A DNA stretch of 64,000 nt. Origin: Geofilum rhodophaeum (GTDB taxonomy: Bacteria; Bacteroidota; Bacteroidia; Bacteroidales; Marinilabiliaceae). Location of the stretch: NCBI RefSeq assembly GCF_002210225.1, contig NZ_MWUJ01000004.1:1-64000 (forward strand), written 5' to 3'. The notes under the pieces were generated by a model, which saw only the letters and a list, made by a program, of their open reading frames with translations, did not search any database and was not told where the DNA came from. This document shows, piece after piece, positions 1 through 9,141 of the stretch. Every line of letters begins with the position of its first letter. Within the stretch, counting starts at the first letter, position 1. A program made the position numbers and the translations under genes.

Positions 1-21
1 ACGACCACCCGAGTTCCGTGC

Positions 22-48
22 TTGTCTGACTTTCTTTTATTATCTTTG
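22..48 (+). promoter_or_regulatory. Putative uvrA promoter
   Basis: A TATCTTTG box at 41-48 matches the Bacteroidota -7 consensus TAnnTTTG, with a TTG at 22-24 sixteen bases upstream as a plausible -33 element. The uvrA ATG at 62 follows only 13 bases after the box, so the leader would be very short. Confidence 0.5.
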
Positions 49-61
49 CGAGTTACTTTTG

Positions 62-2944
62 ATGGATAAAATTATGCAAGAAGGAGCTGAGTGGACCAAC
101 AACGATCCGGTAGAGGAAGCCGGACAAATAGATATATTGGGCGCCCGGGTACACAACCTGAAAAACATAGATTTAAGCATACCGCGACACCGCCTCGTAG
201 TGATTACAGGCCTGAGCGGCAGCGGCAAATCGTCCCTGGCCTTTGACACCATCTATGCCGAGGGACAACGGCGTTACATTGAGACCTTCTCGGCCTACGC
301 CCGGCAATTTCTGGGCGGCATGGAGCGCCCCGATGTCGACAAAATCACCGGCCTGAGTCCCGTCATCTCCATCGAGCAAAAAACCACCGGCAAAAACCCC
401 CGCTCCACCGTAGGCACCATCACAGAGATTTACGACTTTTTGCGCCTCCTCTACGCCCGTGCCGGAGAAGCCTTTTCCTACCTCTCAGGCGAAAAAATGG
501 TCAAGTACACCGACAGTCAAATCATCGATCTGATACTGGACCAATTTGAAGGCAAAAACGTGTACGTACTGGCCCCCATGATTAAGGGACGAAAAGGGCA
601 TTACAAAGAACTGTTTGAGCAAATTCGTCGCAAGGGCTTCATTCATGTACGGGTAGACGGACAGGTGCAGGAAATCCGCCACAACATGAAAGTGGACCGC
701 TACAAAAACCACTTTATAGAGGTGGTTGTAGATAAGCTTCGGGTGGAAAGCAAGGACCGGAAACGACTGGAGGAATCGATAAAAGTTGCCATGAAACAGG
801 GGCACAACACCATTATGTTGCTCGAAAAGGACCAGGAAGAACCCCGCTTTTTCAGTCGCCTGTTGATGTGTCCCCAAACCGGCCTTTCGTACAACGAACC
901 GGCCCCCCACTCCTTCTCCTTCAACTCTCCCCAAGGCGCCTGTCCCAAGTGTAAGGGACTGGGAACAGTGGACGTGGCCGATATGGACAAAATCATCCCC
1001 GACCGCAAACTGAGTATCTACCGGGGCGGCATTGCCCCCCTGGGCAAATACCGCAATACACTGATTTTCTGGCAACTGGAAGCACTGGCCGAACGCTACG
1101 GCTTTACCCTGAAAACCAGCATAGAAAATCTTCCGGAGGAGGCCCTGGAGGCCATCCTCCATGGTACCAGCGAACCACTGACACTCAAAAACACCCCCCT
1201 GGGCAGCAACTCCAACTATTTTCTGAGTTTTGGCGGGGTCATCAAATACATTCTTGACCAACAGCAAAACGATACAGGGGCCAAGGCCAAACGCTGGGCC
1301 GGCCAATACATCACCGGAAAAACCTGTCCCGATTGTCAGGGCCAGCGCTTAAACAAAGAAGCGCTGCACTTTAAAATTGCCGGTAAAAACATTGCCGAGC
1401 TCTCGGCCATGGATCTGAGCGAACTGAGGCAGTGGTTTGAGGGCCTGGAAGAGCGCCTGAGCGAACGCCAAAAGGTCATTGCCACCGAAATTCTGAAAGA
1501 AATACGTTCGCGCCTGGGCTTTATGGTAGATGTGGGCCTCGATTACCTGGCACTGGACCGCGGCGCGATGACCCTCTCAGGTGGAGAGAGCCAGCGCATC
1601 CGTCTGGCCACCCAAATCGGTTCTCAGTTGGTAAATGTGCTGTACATACTCGACGAGCCTTCTATCGGACTTCACCAACGCGACAACCACCGCCTCATCG
1701 ACTCTCTGAAACAACTGCGCGATACGGGCAACTCCGTTTTGGTGGTAGAACACGACCGCGATATGATGATGGCTGCCGACCACCTGATTGACATGGGCCC
1801 CCATGCCGGTCGCCATGGCGGCAAGGTCGTGAATCAGGGTACCCCCCTGCAGGTACTCAACGGACAGTCGCTGACGGCCGATTACCTGACCGGACGCAAA
1901 AGCATTCCTATGTCCGAAAAACGACGCGAAGGCAGCGGAAAGCAACTCAAATTACTGGGTGCTTCGGGCAACAACCTCAAAAACATTGACGTAGCCTTTC
2001 CCCTGGGCAAATTCATTTGCGTGACCGGCGTATCGGGCAGCGGCAAGTCCACCCTCATCAACGAAACCCTCTACCCCATTCTTAACCAACATGTTTACAA
2101 GGGGGTAAAGGAGCCGCTGGCCTATAAAAAAATAAAGGGCCTGGAACTGGTCGACAAGGTGGTGGATGTGGATCAGTCGCCCCTGGGACGTACGCCCCGC
2201 TCCAATCCGGCTACCTACACCAAAATATTCGACGAAATCCGCAAACTATATGCAGAACTGCCCGAATCCAAGATTCGGGCCTATACACCCGGACGCTTCA
2301 GCTTTAACGTGGCGGGAGGTCGCTGTGAGACCTGCAAAGGGGGCGGTGCCCAGGTTATAGAAATGAACTTTTTGCCCGATGTGATGGTCGAGTGTCCCGA
2401 TTGTGGCGGGAAGCGTTACAACCGGGAAACCCTGGAGGTGCGCTTTAAGGGGAAAAACATCAGCGATGTGCTCAACATGACCATCAATCAGGCGGTGGAG
2501 TTCTTCGAAAACATCCCCAAACTGCAGCACAAAATCAAGATGTTGCAGTTGGTGGGACTCGGCTACATCAAATTGGGGCAGTCGTCCACAACCCTCTCGG
2601 GGGGCGAGTCGCAGCGGGTAAAACTGTCCTCCGAACTGGCCAAGAAAGACACCGGCAAAACCATCTACATTCTGGATGAGCCCACTACGGGTCTGCATTT
2701 TGAAGACATCCGGGTCTTGCTGGAGGTGCTCAATAAGTTGGTGGACCGGGGCAACACGGTGATTGTGATTGAGCACAACCTGGATGTCATTAAAGCGGCC
2801 GATCACCTCATCGATATTGGTCCCGAAGGGGGCCGCAAAGGGGGCCAGCTGGTTGCTACCGGTACACCGGAAGAAATCCTTAAAGTAAAAAACAGTTACA
2901 CCGGTCAGTTCCTGATGATGGAGCCGGAGTTTAAGCGGGATTAA
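62..2944 (+). CDS. uvrA: Excinuclease ABC subunit UvrA
   Basis: This encodes the damage-recognition ATPase of nucleotide excision repair, which with UvrB scans DNA for bulky lesions. The 960-residue product has the family's usual length and duplicated ABC layout. The first Walker A (GLSGSGKS) is at about residues 50-57 and a second (GVSGSGKST) lies in the C-terminal half. Two LSGGE-type signatures, two DEP Walker B motifs and CPxC/CxxC zinc clusters are visible. I start at the ATG at 62; a TTG directly before it is in frame but unlikely. The gene overlaps the convergent acetyltransferase gene by four bases at the stop codons. Confidence 0.97.
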   Translation: MDKIMQEGAEWTNNDPVEEAGQIDILGARVHNLKNIDLSIPRHRLVVITGLSGSGKSSLAFDTIYAEGQRRYIETFSAYARQFLGGMERPDVDKITGLSPVISIEQKTTGKNPRSTVGTITEIYDFLRLLYARAGEAFSYLSGEKMVKYTDSQIIDLILDQFEGKNVYVLAPMIKGRKGHYKELFEQIRRKGFIHVRVDGQVQEIRHNMKVDRYKNHFIEVVVDKLRVESKDRKRLEESIKVAMKQGHNTIMLLEKDQEEPRFFSRLLMCPQTGLSYNEPAPHSFSFNSPQGACPKCKGLGTVDVADMDKIIPDRKLSIYRGGIAPLGKYRNTLIFWQLEALAERYGFTLKTSIENLPEEALEAILHGTSEPLTLKNTPLGSNSNYFLSFGGVIKYILDQQQNDTGAKAKRWAGQYITGKTCPDCQGQRLNKEALHFKIAGKNIAELSAMDLSELRQWFEGLEERLSERQKVIATEILKEIRSRLGFMVDVGLDYLALDRGAMTLSGGESQRIRLATQIGSQLVNVLYILDEPSIGLHQRDNHRLIDSLKQLRDTGNSVLVVEHDRDMMMAADHLIDMGPHAGRHGGKVVNQGTPLQVLNGQSLTADYLTGRKSIPMSEKRREGSGKQLKLLGASGNNLKNIDVAFPLGKFICVTGVSGSGKSTLINETLYPILNQHVYKGVKEPLAYKKIKGLELVDKVVDVDQSPLGRTPRSNPATYTKIFDEIRKLYAELPESKIRAYTPGRFSFNVAGGRCETCKGGGAQVIEMNFLPDVMVECPDCGGKRYNRETLEVRFKGKNISDVLNMTINQAVEFFENIPKLQHKIKMLQLVGLGYIKLGQSSTTLSGGESQRVKLSSELAKKDTGKTIYILDEPTTGLHFEDIRVLLEVLNKLVDRGNTVIVIEHNLDVIKAADHLIDIGPEGGRKGGQLVATGTPEEILKVKNSYTGQFLMMEPEFKRD

Positions 2945-3453
2945 GCTTTGGAGGCCACAGCACCAAGCTGTCCGTTAAAGCCAAAAATCAGCTCGGGACT
3001 GCCCTTGGGGTAGCGCCGTTTGAGGTAGCGGAAGCCCAGGCGCCCGGCCAGGGCAATGGAGGCCTTGTTTTGGGGGTGACTGACAATGCGCAGACGTGCC
3101 TGCTCATCGCTGGTTAAAGTGGAAAGCAGTGCCTGCATCGAGCGCAGGGCATAGCCTTTCCCCTGAAAGTCGGGATGAAAATGGTAACCCAGATAAATGT
3201 AGCAGCGCTTCCTGTCGATGGTCAGCACCCCAATCATGCGTCCACAGCTTTTGGACACTACGGCCAATTCCAGGTAGGGACTCTCAGCGCTGTAGGCCGC
3301 TATCCTTTCCATATCTATCCGCAACTCGGCCCTGGTCAGCGGCGCAAAATCGTCGTAGCGCGCCACCTCGGGGTGACTGTAAAGCCAAAAGTAATCTTCG
3401 GCATCGGCGGCCTCCATACTGCGGAGTACAAAATCGGGAAAGTCGATGAGCAT
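2941..3453 (-). CDS. GNAT family N-acetyltransferase
   Basis: This is a 170-residue GNAT-fold acetyltransferase of the RimJ/RimL-like type. It begins with the typical DFVLRSMEAADAED strand-helix start, has the FHPDFQGKGYA acetyl-CoA loop near residues 92-102 and the NKASIALAGRLGF helix near residues 129-141. The acceptor substrate cannot be read from sequence; protein N-termini, antibiotics and small amines are all used in this family. It is transcribed toward uvrA and the two stop codons overlap in a shared TTAA. No operon partner is apparent. Confidence 0.85.
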   Translation of the reverse strand: MLIDFPDFVLRSMEAADAEDYFWLYSHPEVARYDDFAPLTRAELRIDMERIAAYSAESPYLELAVVSKSCGRMIGVLTIDRKRCYIYLGYHFHPDFQGKGYALRSMQALLSTLTSDEQARLRIVSHPQNKASIALAGRLGFRYLKRRYPKGSPELIFGFNGQLGAVASKA

Positions 3454-3471
3454 AGCATGATCTTATTGTCG

Positions 3472-3479
3472 CAAAAGTA
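3472..3479 (-). promoter_or_regulatory. Putative -7 box for the GNAT gene
   Basis: Read on the minus strand this is TACTTTTG, matching TAnnTTTG, 18 bases before the ATG. I do not see a convincing -33 element. Confidence 0.35.
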
Positions 3480-3609
3480 AGCGAATATTGCCATGCTGAT
3501 CCATCCCGACAAAAATAATTATGGCAACATCCATCCCCCGTCTTTATCGCTCCGTCCTCCCCAGTTTGTGTTAATATAAGTTTCTTTGCCTCAGTTGCTA
3601 ACCAAATTT

Positions 3610-5259
3610 ATGCTTATGCTGTTTCACTACCTGTCCATTGTGCGCCCCAAAAAAAGGGGCAATCTTCTTAATATGGTCCTTTTCTTCAGCCTTTTCATGG
3701 TTGGAGTAACGGCACTAGAAGCGCAGGGACCCGTGCACGATCCTTCTGCCATCATCAAAGGTGAGGATGACCGCTACTATGTATTTGCAACCGGAGACGG
3801 GGTCTACGCCCTTTCGTCATCGAATCCGCAGTTCAGCGACTTCAGAGAGGAACCCTCCCCACTGAACCCCTCACAATATCCTGCCTGGATCGATCAGTAT
3901 GTCACTGATTTTGGCGGCAACTTCTGGGCCCCCGGAGTCATATACATGAATGGCTATTACTACCTCTACTACTCGGCCTCTTCTTTTGGCAGCTCACGCT
4001 CAGCCATTGGCGTAACACGAACACCCACTCTGGCCAATCCGCAGTGGGAGGACCAAGGGCTGGTTGTCAGCTCCAATGGCAGTATTAGCGACATTAACGC
4101 CATCGACCCGGCACTCTTTCGCGACGATGACGATCGCATCTGGATGTCCTACGGCTCCTTTTTTGGGGGAATAGCCGTGGTGGAAATCGACCCCGAAACC
4201 GGCAAAACTGTGGGTACGCTCACCAAGATTGCAGGAGGCAACCATCAGGACTATGAAGCCCCCTATATCCTGAAACACGATGGCTATTACTACCTGTTTA
4301 TTAATCGTGGCAAGTGTTGTCAATTGCTCGAAAGCACCTACTATGTGGAGGTCTCCCGTTCGACCAATATTACCGGTCCCTATACCGGAACCCGTCAGTT
4401 TTTAAGTTCACAACAGGGACATGTGGTGGGCCCGGGTCACATTGGATATCGTGAAAACACTCTTACTTATCACTATTACGACGGGTTCAGCAACGGTTAT
4501 CCGCGTATGCTGACCACCACCCTTTCGTTTGAGAACGGTTGGCCCCTAGCCGGTCCCAATGGTGTGGAACTGGCACAAATCAACGGCACCTATGCCTTGG
4601 TGTTTCAGCACAGTCAAAAAGCCATTACCATTGAAAACACCCCGGCAGAAAATGGTTCCAACCTGGCGCAACACCCATTTACCGGGCAGAACACCCAATA
4701 CTTCGAGATCACCCACCTGGGCAACAACTGGCACAGTATCCGTCCCCAGATGAATCCGGAGCAATCCTTCGATGTGTTTGAAATCTCTGTAGAGAACGGC
4801 GCCAACATAAACCTTTGGGAATATTGGGGCGGCAACGGACAGCAGTTTGCCTTAGAACAAGGACCCAATGGGTATTACCTCATTAACCGCAACAGCAATC
4901 GCTGTGTGGAAGTAGGCAACGCTTCTCAGGCAGATGGGGCCAATGTTATTCAATGGGGCTGCTTTGAAAACGGAGGGCACCAATTACTGGCGCTGGTTGA
5001 ACCAACTCCAAGCTCACTCGAAAACAATACACTTGGAGACCTACAACTGCACCCCAACCCCTCCAATGGTTACTTCACACTCAGCGGACACCAAGCCGGA
5101 AGCACACTCACCATAAGCAACCTTCAAGGCCAAATACAGGGCGTTTTTCAATTGAATAAAACCCCACAAACCTTAGCCCCCGACCTGGAGCCCGGCCTAT
5201 ATTTGGCACAAATTAGCAGGGGTGCCGAAAACCACACCCTAAAACTGATCATTCAATAA
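3610..5259 (+). CDS. Secreted GH43 arabinanase-like hydrolase with ricin-type and T9SS sorting domains
   Basis: This is probably an endo-1,5-alpha-L-arabinanase or related arabinan hydrolase. With the start at 3610 (549 residues), a basic stretch (RPKKR) precedes a hydrophobic signal segment ending near ALEAQ. A GH43 five-bladed propeller follows, with the expected acidic triad: D44 in HDPS, D166 in DPALF and E216 in YEAP, plus a GPGH motif. Residues about 340-465 resemble a ricin B/CBM13 module with QW/QQF repeats. The last ~75 residues, beginning near HPNPSNGYF, are a type A T9SS sorting domain, implying surface display or release. An upstream in-frame TTG at 3586 lies in a promoter-like TTTCTTTG stretch and was rejected. 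It stands alone, about 25 kb from the pectin genes. Confidence 0.88.
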   Translation: MLMLFHYLSIVRPKKRGNLLNMVLFFSLFMVGVTALEAQGPVHDPSAIIKGEDDRYYVFATGDGVYALSSSNPQFSDFREEPSPLNPSQYPAWIDQYVTDFGGNFWAPGVIYMNGYYYLYYSASSFGSSRSAIGVTRTPTLANPQWEDQGLVVSSNGSISDINAIDPALFRDDDDRIWMSYGSFFGGIAVVEIDPETGKTVGTLTKIAGGNHQDYEAPYILKHDGYYYLFINRGKCCQLLESTYYVEVSRSTNITGPYTGTRQFLSSQQGHVVGPGHIGYRENTLTYHYYDGFSNGYPRMLTTTLSFENGWPLAGPNGVELAQINGTYALVFQHSQKAITIENTPAENGSNLAQHPFTGQNTQYFEITHLGNNWHSIRPQMNPEQSFDVFEISVENGANINLWEYWGGNGQQFALEQGPNGYYLINRNSNRCVEVGNASQADGANVIQWGCFENGGHQLLALVEPTPSSLENNTLGDLQLHPNPSNGYFTLSGHQAGSTLTISNLQGQIQGVFQLNKTPQTLAPDLEPGLYLAQISRGAENHTLKLIIQ

Positions 5260-5283
5260 GAGAAGCACAATAACCAAAAGCAA

Positions 5284-7383
5284 TCAGCTGATCATGGCCC
5301 AATTGATTTTGGCACGCGCCAGCTTTTTAAGCTGGCGCACCAGCAGCTGATTCTGCTCCTGCTCCAACAAGGGGTCCTGCTCCAGCACTTTCAGCGCAAT
5401 GTCCCGACCCAGCTGCAAAATCTGCTGATCGCGACCCAGATGAGCAATTTTCAGCTCAAAGGGGAGGCCCGACTGCTGGGTCCCTTCCAAGTCACCGGGG
5501 CCGCGCATTTTCATGTCGGCTTCGGCAATCTCGAAACCGTCGTTGGTACGAACCATAATCTCCATACGTTTACGACTCTCCTCGGCCAACTTATAACTGG
5601 TCATAAGTATGCAATAGCTTTGCTCGGCTCCCCGTCCCACTCTGCCCCGCAACTGGTGCAACTGGGAGAGCCCAAAACGCTCGGCACTTTCTATAATCAT
5701 CACCGAGGCATTGGGCACATTAACGCCAACCTCTATCACAGTAGTAGCCACCATAATCTGGGCCTCGCCAGAGGCAAAGACCTGCATGGCGGCATCTTTC
5801 TCTGCCGGCTTCATGCGTCCGTGTACCATCACCACCTTGCAATCGGGAAAGGCCTTCTGCATGTATTCGTAGCCCTCCGACAAATTTTTAAAATCCATCT
5901 TTTCCGACTCGTCGATGAGGGGATACACCACATAAACCTGTCGTCCACGGGCAATCTCCTGATGCAAAAAACGATTCAACTCGTTGCGCCGGTTGTGGTA
6001 CTGATGTTGGGTTTGTATGGGTTTACGACCAGGAGGCAGCTCATCAATTACCGAGACCTCCAAATCACCATACACCGTCATAGCCAAGGTTCGGGGAATG
6101 GGGGTGGCCGTCATCACCAAAACGTGTGGGGGCTGCTGGTTCTTACGCCAAAGCCGCGCCCGCTGCTCCACCCCAAAGCGGTGTTGCTCGTCGATCACCA
6201 CCAAACCCAAATGGCCGAAAACCACCGTATCTTCAATCAGGGCGTGCGTCCCAATCAGAATTTGTATGCTGCCCGAACGCAAGGCTGCATCAATTTCCTC
6301 GCGCTGCTTCTTGCGGGTAGAGCCAGTAAGTAAGGCCACATTGATCCCCAAAGGAGCCACCTGGGCTGCGATGGTGGCATAGTGTTGCTGAGCCAGAATT
6401 TCAGTGGGTGCCATCAGGCAGGCCTGAAACTTATTGTCAAGGGCAATCAACATAACCATCAGCGCCACCAGCGTTTTCCCACTGCCCACGTCGCCCTGCA
6501 ACAAACGATTCATTTGTCGCCCGCTGCCCATATCCTGACGCATCTCCCGGATGACTCTCTTTTGGGCCTCGGTCAATTCAAAAGTCAGATGGTTTTTATA
6601 AAAGGTATTGAGGTAAGCACCAACCTGAGTAAATACATGGCCCCGAATCGTTTTCGAACGCTGGTTCTTCAGGCGCAGGATGTTCAGCTGAATGTAAAAC
6701 AACTCCTCCAGCTTAAGGCGAAAACGAGCCTTCTCCAGATCCTGGGTTGAGGCTGGAAAATGAATGGTGCGCAAGGCCTCGTTCAAATACATCAGGCGGT
6801 GTTGCTGCAGCAAATAAGCCGGCAGCGTCTCCGGTATCATTCCTTTGTAGGTCTGGAACAGACTAAACACCAGCTTCTGCAGGGCCTTGGAGCTGAGAAA
6901 ACTACTTTTCATCCTTTCCGTAGTGTTGTACTGAGGCTGCAAGCCGGCCTGCAATCGGGCCTTATTCTCTTCGAAACGCTCCAATTCGGGATGTACAATG
7001 TTTATGCCCCCGTTAAAGACAGAGGGCTTGCCAAAAACGAGGTAGGTCACCCCTGCTGCCAGACTGCCCCTAACAAATTTGAGGCCCTTGAACCAAACCA
7101 ATTCTACCTGGCCCGTCCCATCTGTAAAAGCAGCAGTCATCCTCTTGCTGCGGCCTTCACCAACTGTGCGCAAAGAAAGCACCTGTCCCTTCAGCTGAAT
7201 GTGTTGCATATCTGCGCTGACTTCGGAGATGCTGTAGATGCGGCTGCGGTCGACATAGCGATAGGGAAAATGATAAAGCAAGTCTTCGTAAGAAACCATA
7301 CGCAGCTCCTGCTTGAGCACCTCTGCCTTCTTGGGCCCTACCCCCGGCAGGTACATGATATTTAAAGTAGCAAGTTCGGACAT
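5284..7383 (-). CDS. recG: ATP-dependent DNA helicase RecG
   Basis: RecG remodels stalled replication forks and migrates Holliday junctions. The 699-residue protein has the N-terminal wedge/OB domain, Walker A GDVGSGKT at about 297-304, a DEQH Walker B box at about 398-401, a TATPIPRT motif, and the C-terminal helicase half with the QLRGRVGRG motif. The track reading begins at 7440, but the ATG at 7383 (MSELATLN) lies 11 bases after a good -7 box and gives the normal family length. It is monocistronic and divergent from the methyltransferase gene. Confidence 0.96.
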   Translation of the reverse strand: MSELATLNIMYLPGVGPKKAEVLKQELRMVSYEDLLYHFPYRYVDRSRIYSISEVSADMQHIQLKGQVLSLRTVGEGRSKRMTAAFTDGTGQVELVWFKGLKFVRGSLAAGVTYLVFGKPSVFNGGINIVHPELERFEENKARLQAGLQPQYNTTERMKSSFLSSKALQKLVFSLFQTYKGMIPETLPAYLLQQHRLMYLNEALRTIHFPASTQDLEKARFRLKLEELFYIQLNILRLKNQRSKTIRGHVFTQVGAYLNTFYKNHLTFELTEAQKRVIREMRQDMGSGRQMNRLLQGDVGSGKTLVALMVMLIALDNKFQACLMAPTEILAQQHYATIAAQVAPLGINVALLTGSTRKKQREEIDAALRSGSIQILIGTHALIEDTVVFGHLGLVVIDEQHRFGVEQRARLWRKNQQPPHVLVMTATPIPRTLAMTVYGDLEVSVIDELPPGRKPIQTQHQYHNRRNELNRFLHQEIARGRQVYVVYPLIDESEKMDFKNLSEGYEYMQKAFPDCKVVMVHGRMKPAEKDAAMQVFASGEAQIMVATTVIEVGVNVPNASVMIIESAERFGLSQLHQLRGRVGRGAEQSYCILMTSYKLAEESRKRMEIMVRTNDGFEIAEADMKMRGPGDLEGTQQSGLPFELKIAHLGRDQQILQLGRDIALKVLEQDPLLEQEQNQLLVRQLKKLARAKINWAMIS

Positions 7384-7394
7384 GATTCGAAGTC

Positions 7395-7402
7395 CAAAAA
7401 TA
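7395..7402 (-). promoter_or_regulatory. Putative recG -7 box
   Basis: On the minus strand this reads TATTTTTG, a full match to TAnnTTTG. Only 11 bases separate it from the chosen recG ATG, so the mRNA would be almost leaderless. Confidence 0.45.
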
Positions 7403-7465
7403 GGAGAAAGGATTGAAGGATACAAGCACTGCCGCTGCACTACAGCGGCAGCTCTGCTTTTTTGT

Positions 7466-7473
7466 TATCTTTG
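7466..7473 (+). promoter_or_regulatory. Putative -7 box for the methyltransferase gene
   Basis: TATCTTTG matches the Bacteroidota -7 consensus and lies 24 bases before the GTG start at 7498. The -33 region is T-rich but not clearly defined. Confidence 0.45.
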
Positions 7474-7497
7474 CCTTAGGATACTAAATTCGGTACT

Positions 7498-8286
7498 GTG
7501 AACTGGCATCTGGCAAAACGAACACTCAACTACTCCCTCAAGTCCAACCATTTTAAAGGTTTCGGCATACAGTCGCCCTTTATTTTTGATTTGGTGAGTC
7601 ACCTTTTCCGCGAAAAGCAGGTTTATTACGACTTTGAGCGCATCGAAGCATGGCGTCAGGCCCAACTTCGAAGTAAGCAAGTCATGGAAAAAACCGACCT
7701 GGGCGCCGGCTCCAAAGTCACCCGACAACAAAATACAACAGTGGGCAAGCTGGTTAAAGACGGCGCCCTGCCAAAGAAATACGGAGAATTGTTGTATCGA
7801 CTGGCGGTTCGCTTTGAAGCACGAAATGTATTGGAATTGGGCACCTCCACAGGCATCAGCACCCTTTACCTGGCCTTACCGTACAAAAAAGGAAAAACAA
7901 TAAGTCTGGAAGGCTGCCCCGAGAGCGCCAGGGTAGCCCGTGCTGCCTTTGCCCACTTTGGCGCCGAACACATTCAGGTACTCGAAGGACCCTTTGCCAG
8001 CCAATTACCGCGTGCGCTGGAACTTATGCCCCGGCCCGACCTGGTGTTTTTCGACGGCGATCACCGGGAAGAGGCGACCCTAAGTTATTTTGAAGCATGC
8101 TTGCCCCGGGCACACAACAACACCCTTTTTGTGTTCGACGACATTCACTGGTCGCCCGGCATGGAACGGGCCTGGGAGAAAATTTGTGCCCACCCAAAAG
8201 TCACCGTTTCCCTGGATCTTTTGCGTCTGGGCCTGGTCTTTTTCAGGCGCGAAAACAAAAAAGAACACTTCACGGTACGCTTTTAG
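7498..8286 (+). CDS. Class I SAM-dependent methyltransferase
   Basis: This 262-residue protein has the Rossmann SAM-binding motif VLELGTSTG at about residues 111-119 and an acidic FFDGDH segment typical of the O-methyltransferase-like (Methyltransf_24) group. The start at a GTG gives the N-terminal GFGIQSPFIFDLV signature common in Bacteroidota homologues, which supports it. The substrate is unknown. It has its own promoter-like box and lies between recG (divergent) and an ABC ATPase gene, with no obvious functional link to either. Confidence 0.85.
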   Translation: MNWHLAKRTLNYSLKSNHFKGFGIQSPFIFDLVSHLFREKQVYYDFERIEAWRQAQLRSKQVMEKTDLGAGSKVTRQQNTTVGKLVKDGALPKKYGELLYRLAVRFEARNVLELGTSTGISTLYLALPYKKGKTISLEGCPESARVARAAFAHFGAEHIQVLEGPFASQLPRALELMPRPDLVFFDGDHREEATLSYFEACLPRAHNNTLFVFDDIHWSPGMERAWEKICAHPKVTVSLDLLRLGLVFFRRENKKEHFTVRF

Positions 8287-8367
8287 CATTAAACCAAAAG
8301 CACCTCTGGCTGTCCAAAAAACATTAATAAAACCAAGCGGTAGTCCCCGGTAAAAACACAACAAAGC

Positions 8368-9069
8368 ATGGATAACGTCATTGAAATTGAGCGGATAGAA
8401 AAGAATTATGAGGTAGGCACGCAAGTGGTACGGGCTCTCAGGGGGGTAAGCACCACCATTGAACGGGGTGATTACGTGGCCATTATGGGCCCTTCGGGTT
8501 CGGGAAAATCTACCCTGATGAACATTATCGGGGCCCTCGACACGCCCTCGGCCGGCACCTATATTCTGAACGGGACCGACGTGAGTCACCTGACCGACGA
8601 CCGACTGGCGGAGATTCGAAACATGGAAATTGGCTTTGTGTTTCAGACTTTCAATCTTTTACATCAATACTCTGCCCTGGAGAATGTGATTCTGCCCCTG
8701 GTATATGCCGGCGTGCCCAAGCACGAACGCATCGAACGCGGCAAGCAGGCGCTCGAGCGGGTGGGACTGGCCGAGAGGATGCTGCATAAACCCAATGAGC
8801 TTTCGGGGGGACAGCGTCAGCGCGTGGCGGTAGCCAGGGCCCTCATCAACAATCCGGCCATCATTTTGGCCGACGAACCCACCGGTAACCTCGACACAAA
8901 GACCTCCATCGACATTATGCGGCTTTTTGCCGACATACACGCGGGAGGCAACACCATTATATTGGTTACCCACGAAGAAGATATTGCCTTACACGCACAC
9001 CGGATACTGCGCCTGCGAGATGGCGAAATTGAACGGGACGAACGCAACCAGGACGTAAGCAAAATATAA
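8368..9069 (+). CDS. ABC transporter ATP-binding protein, LolD/MacB type
   Basis: This is a 233-residue ATPase of the LolD/MacB/FtsE class, which powers lipoprotein release or efflux through separate membrane subunits. Walker A GPSGSGKS is at residues 41-48, the Q-loop in VFQTFNLL near 91-98, the LSGGQ signature at 145-149 and Walker B IILADEP near 165-171, with a switch histidine in VTHE. No permease gene is adjacent, so the partner must lie elsewhere and the lolD name is not secure. A strong terminator follows directly. Confidence 0.88.
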   Translation: MDNVIEIERIEKNYEVGTQVVRALRGVSTTIERGDYVAIMGPSGSGKSTLMNIIGALDTPSAGTYILNGTDVSHLTDDRLAEIRNMEIGFVFQTFNLLHQYSALENVILPLVYAGVPKHERIERGKQALERVGLAERMLHKPNELSGGQRQRVAVARALINNPAIILADEPTGNLDTKTSIDIMRLFADIHAGGNTIILVTHEEDIALHAHRILRLRDGEIERDERNQDVSKI

Positions 9070-9074
9070 AAACG

Positions 9075-9106
9075 ACCGGGGGCAAACACTTTTGCCCCCG
9101 GTTTGT
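9075..9106 (+). terminator. Rho-independent terminator
   Basis: A perfect 12-bp stem (ACCGGGGGCAAA with its complement, loop CACT) is followed by a T-rich tail, directly after the ABC ATPase stop codon. Confidence 0.85.
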
Positions 9107-9141
9107 TAATGAACTTTATACCAAACACTATTTTACGCACT

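Noticed and set aside
3586-3609. TTG as start of the GH43 gene
   Set aside because: It lies within a promoter-like TTTCTTTG, and the ATG at 3610 gives a normal signal peptide.
8368-9069. Calling the ABC ATPase LolD with certainty
   Set aside because: No LolC/E or MacB-like permease gene is adjacent, and the ATPase class alone does not separate Lol, Mac and Fts types.
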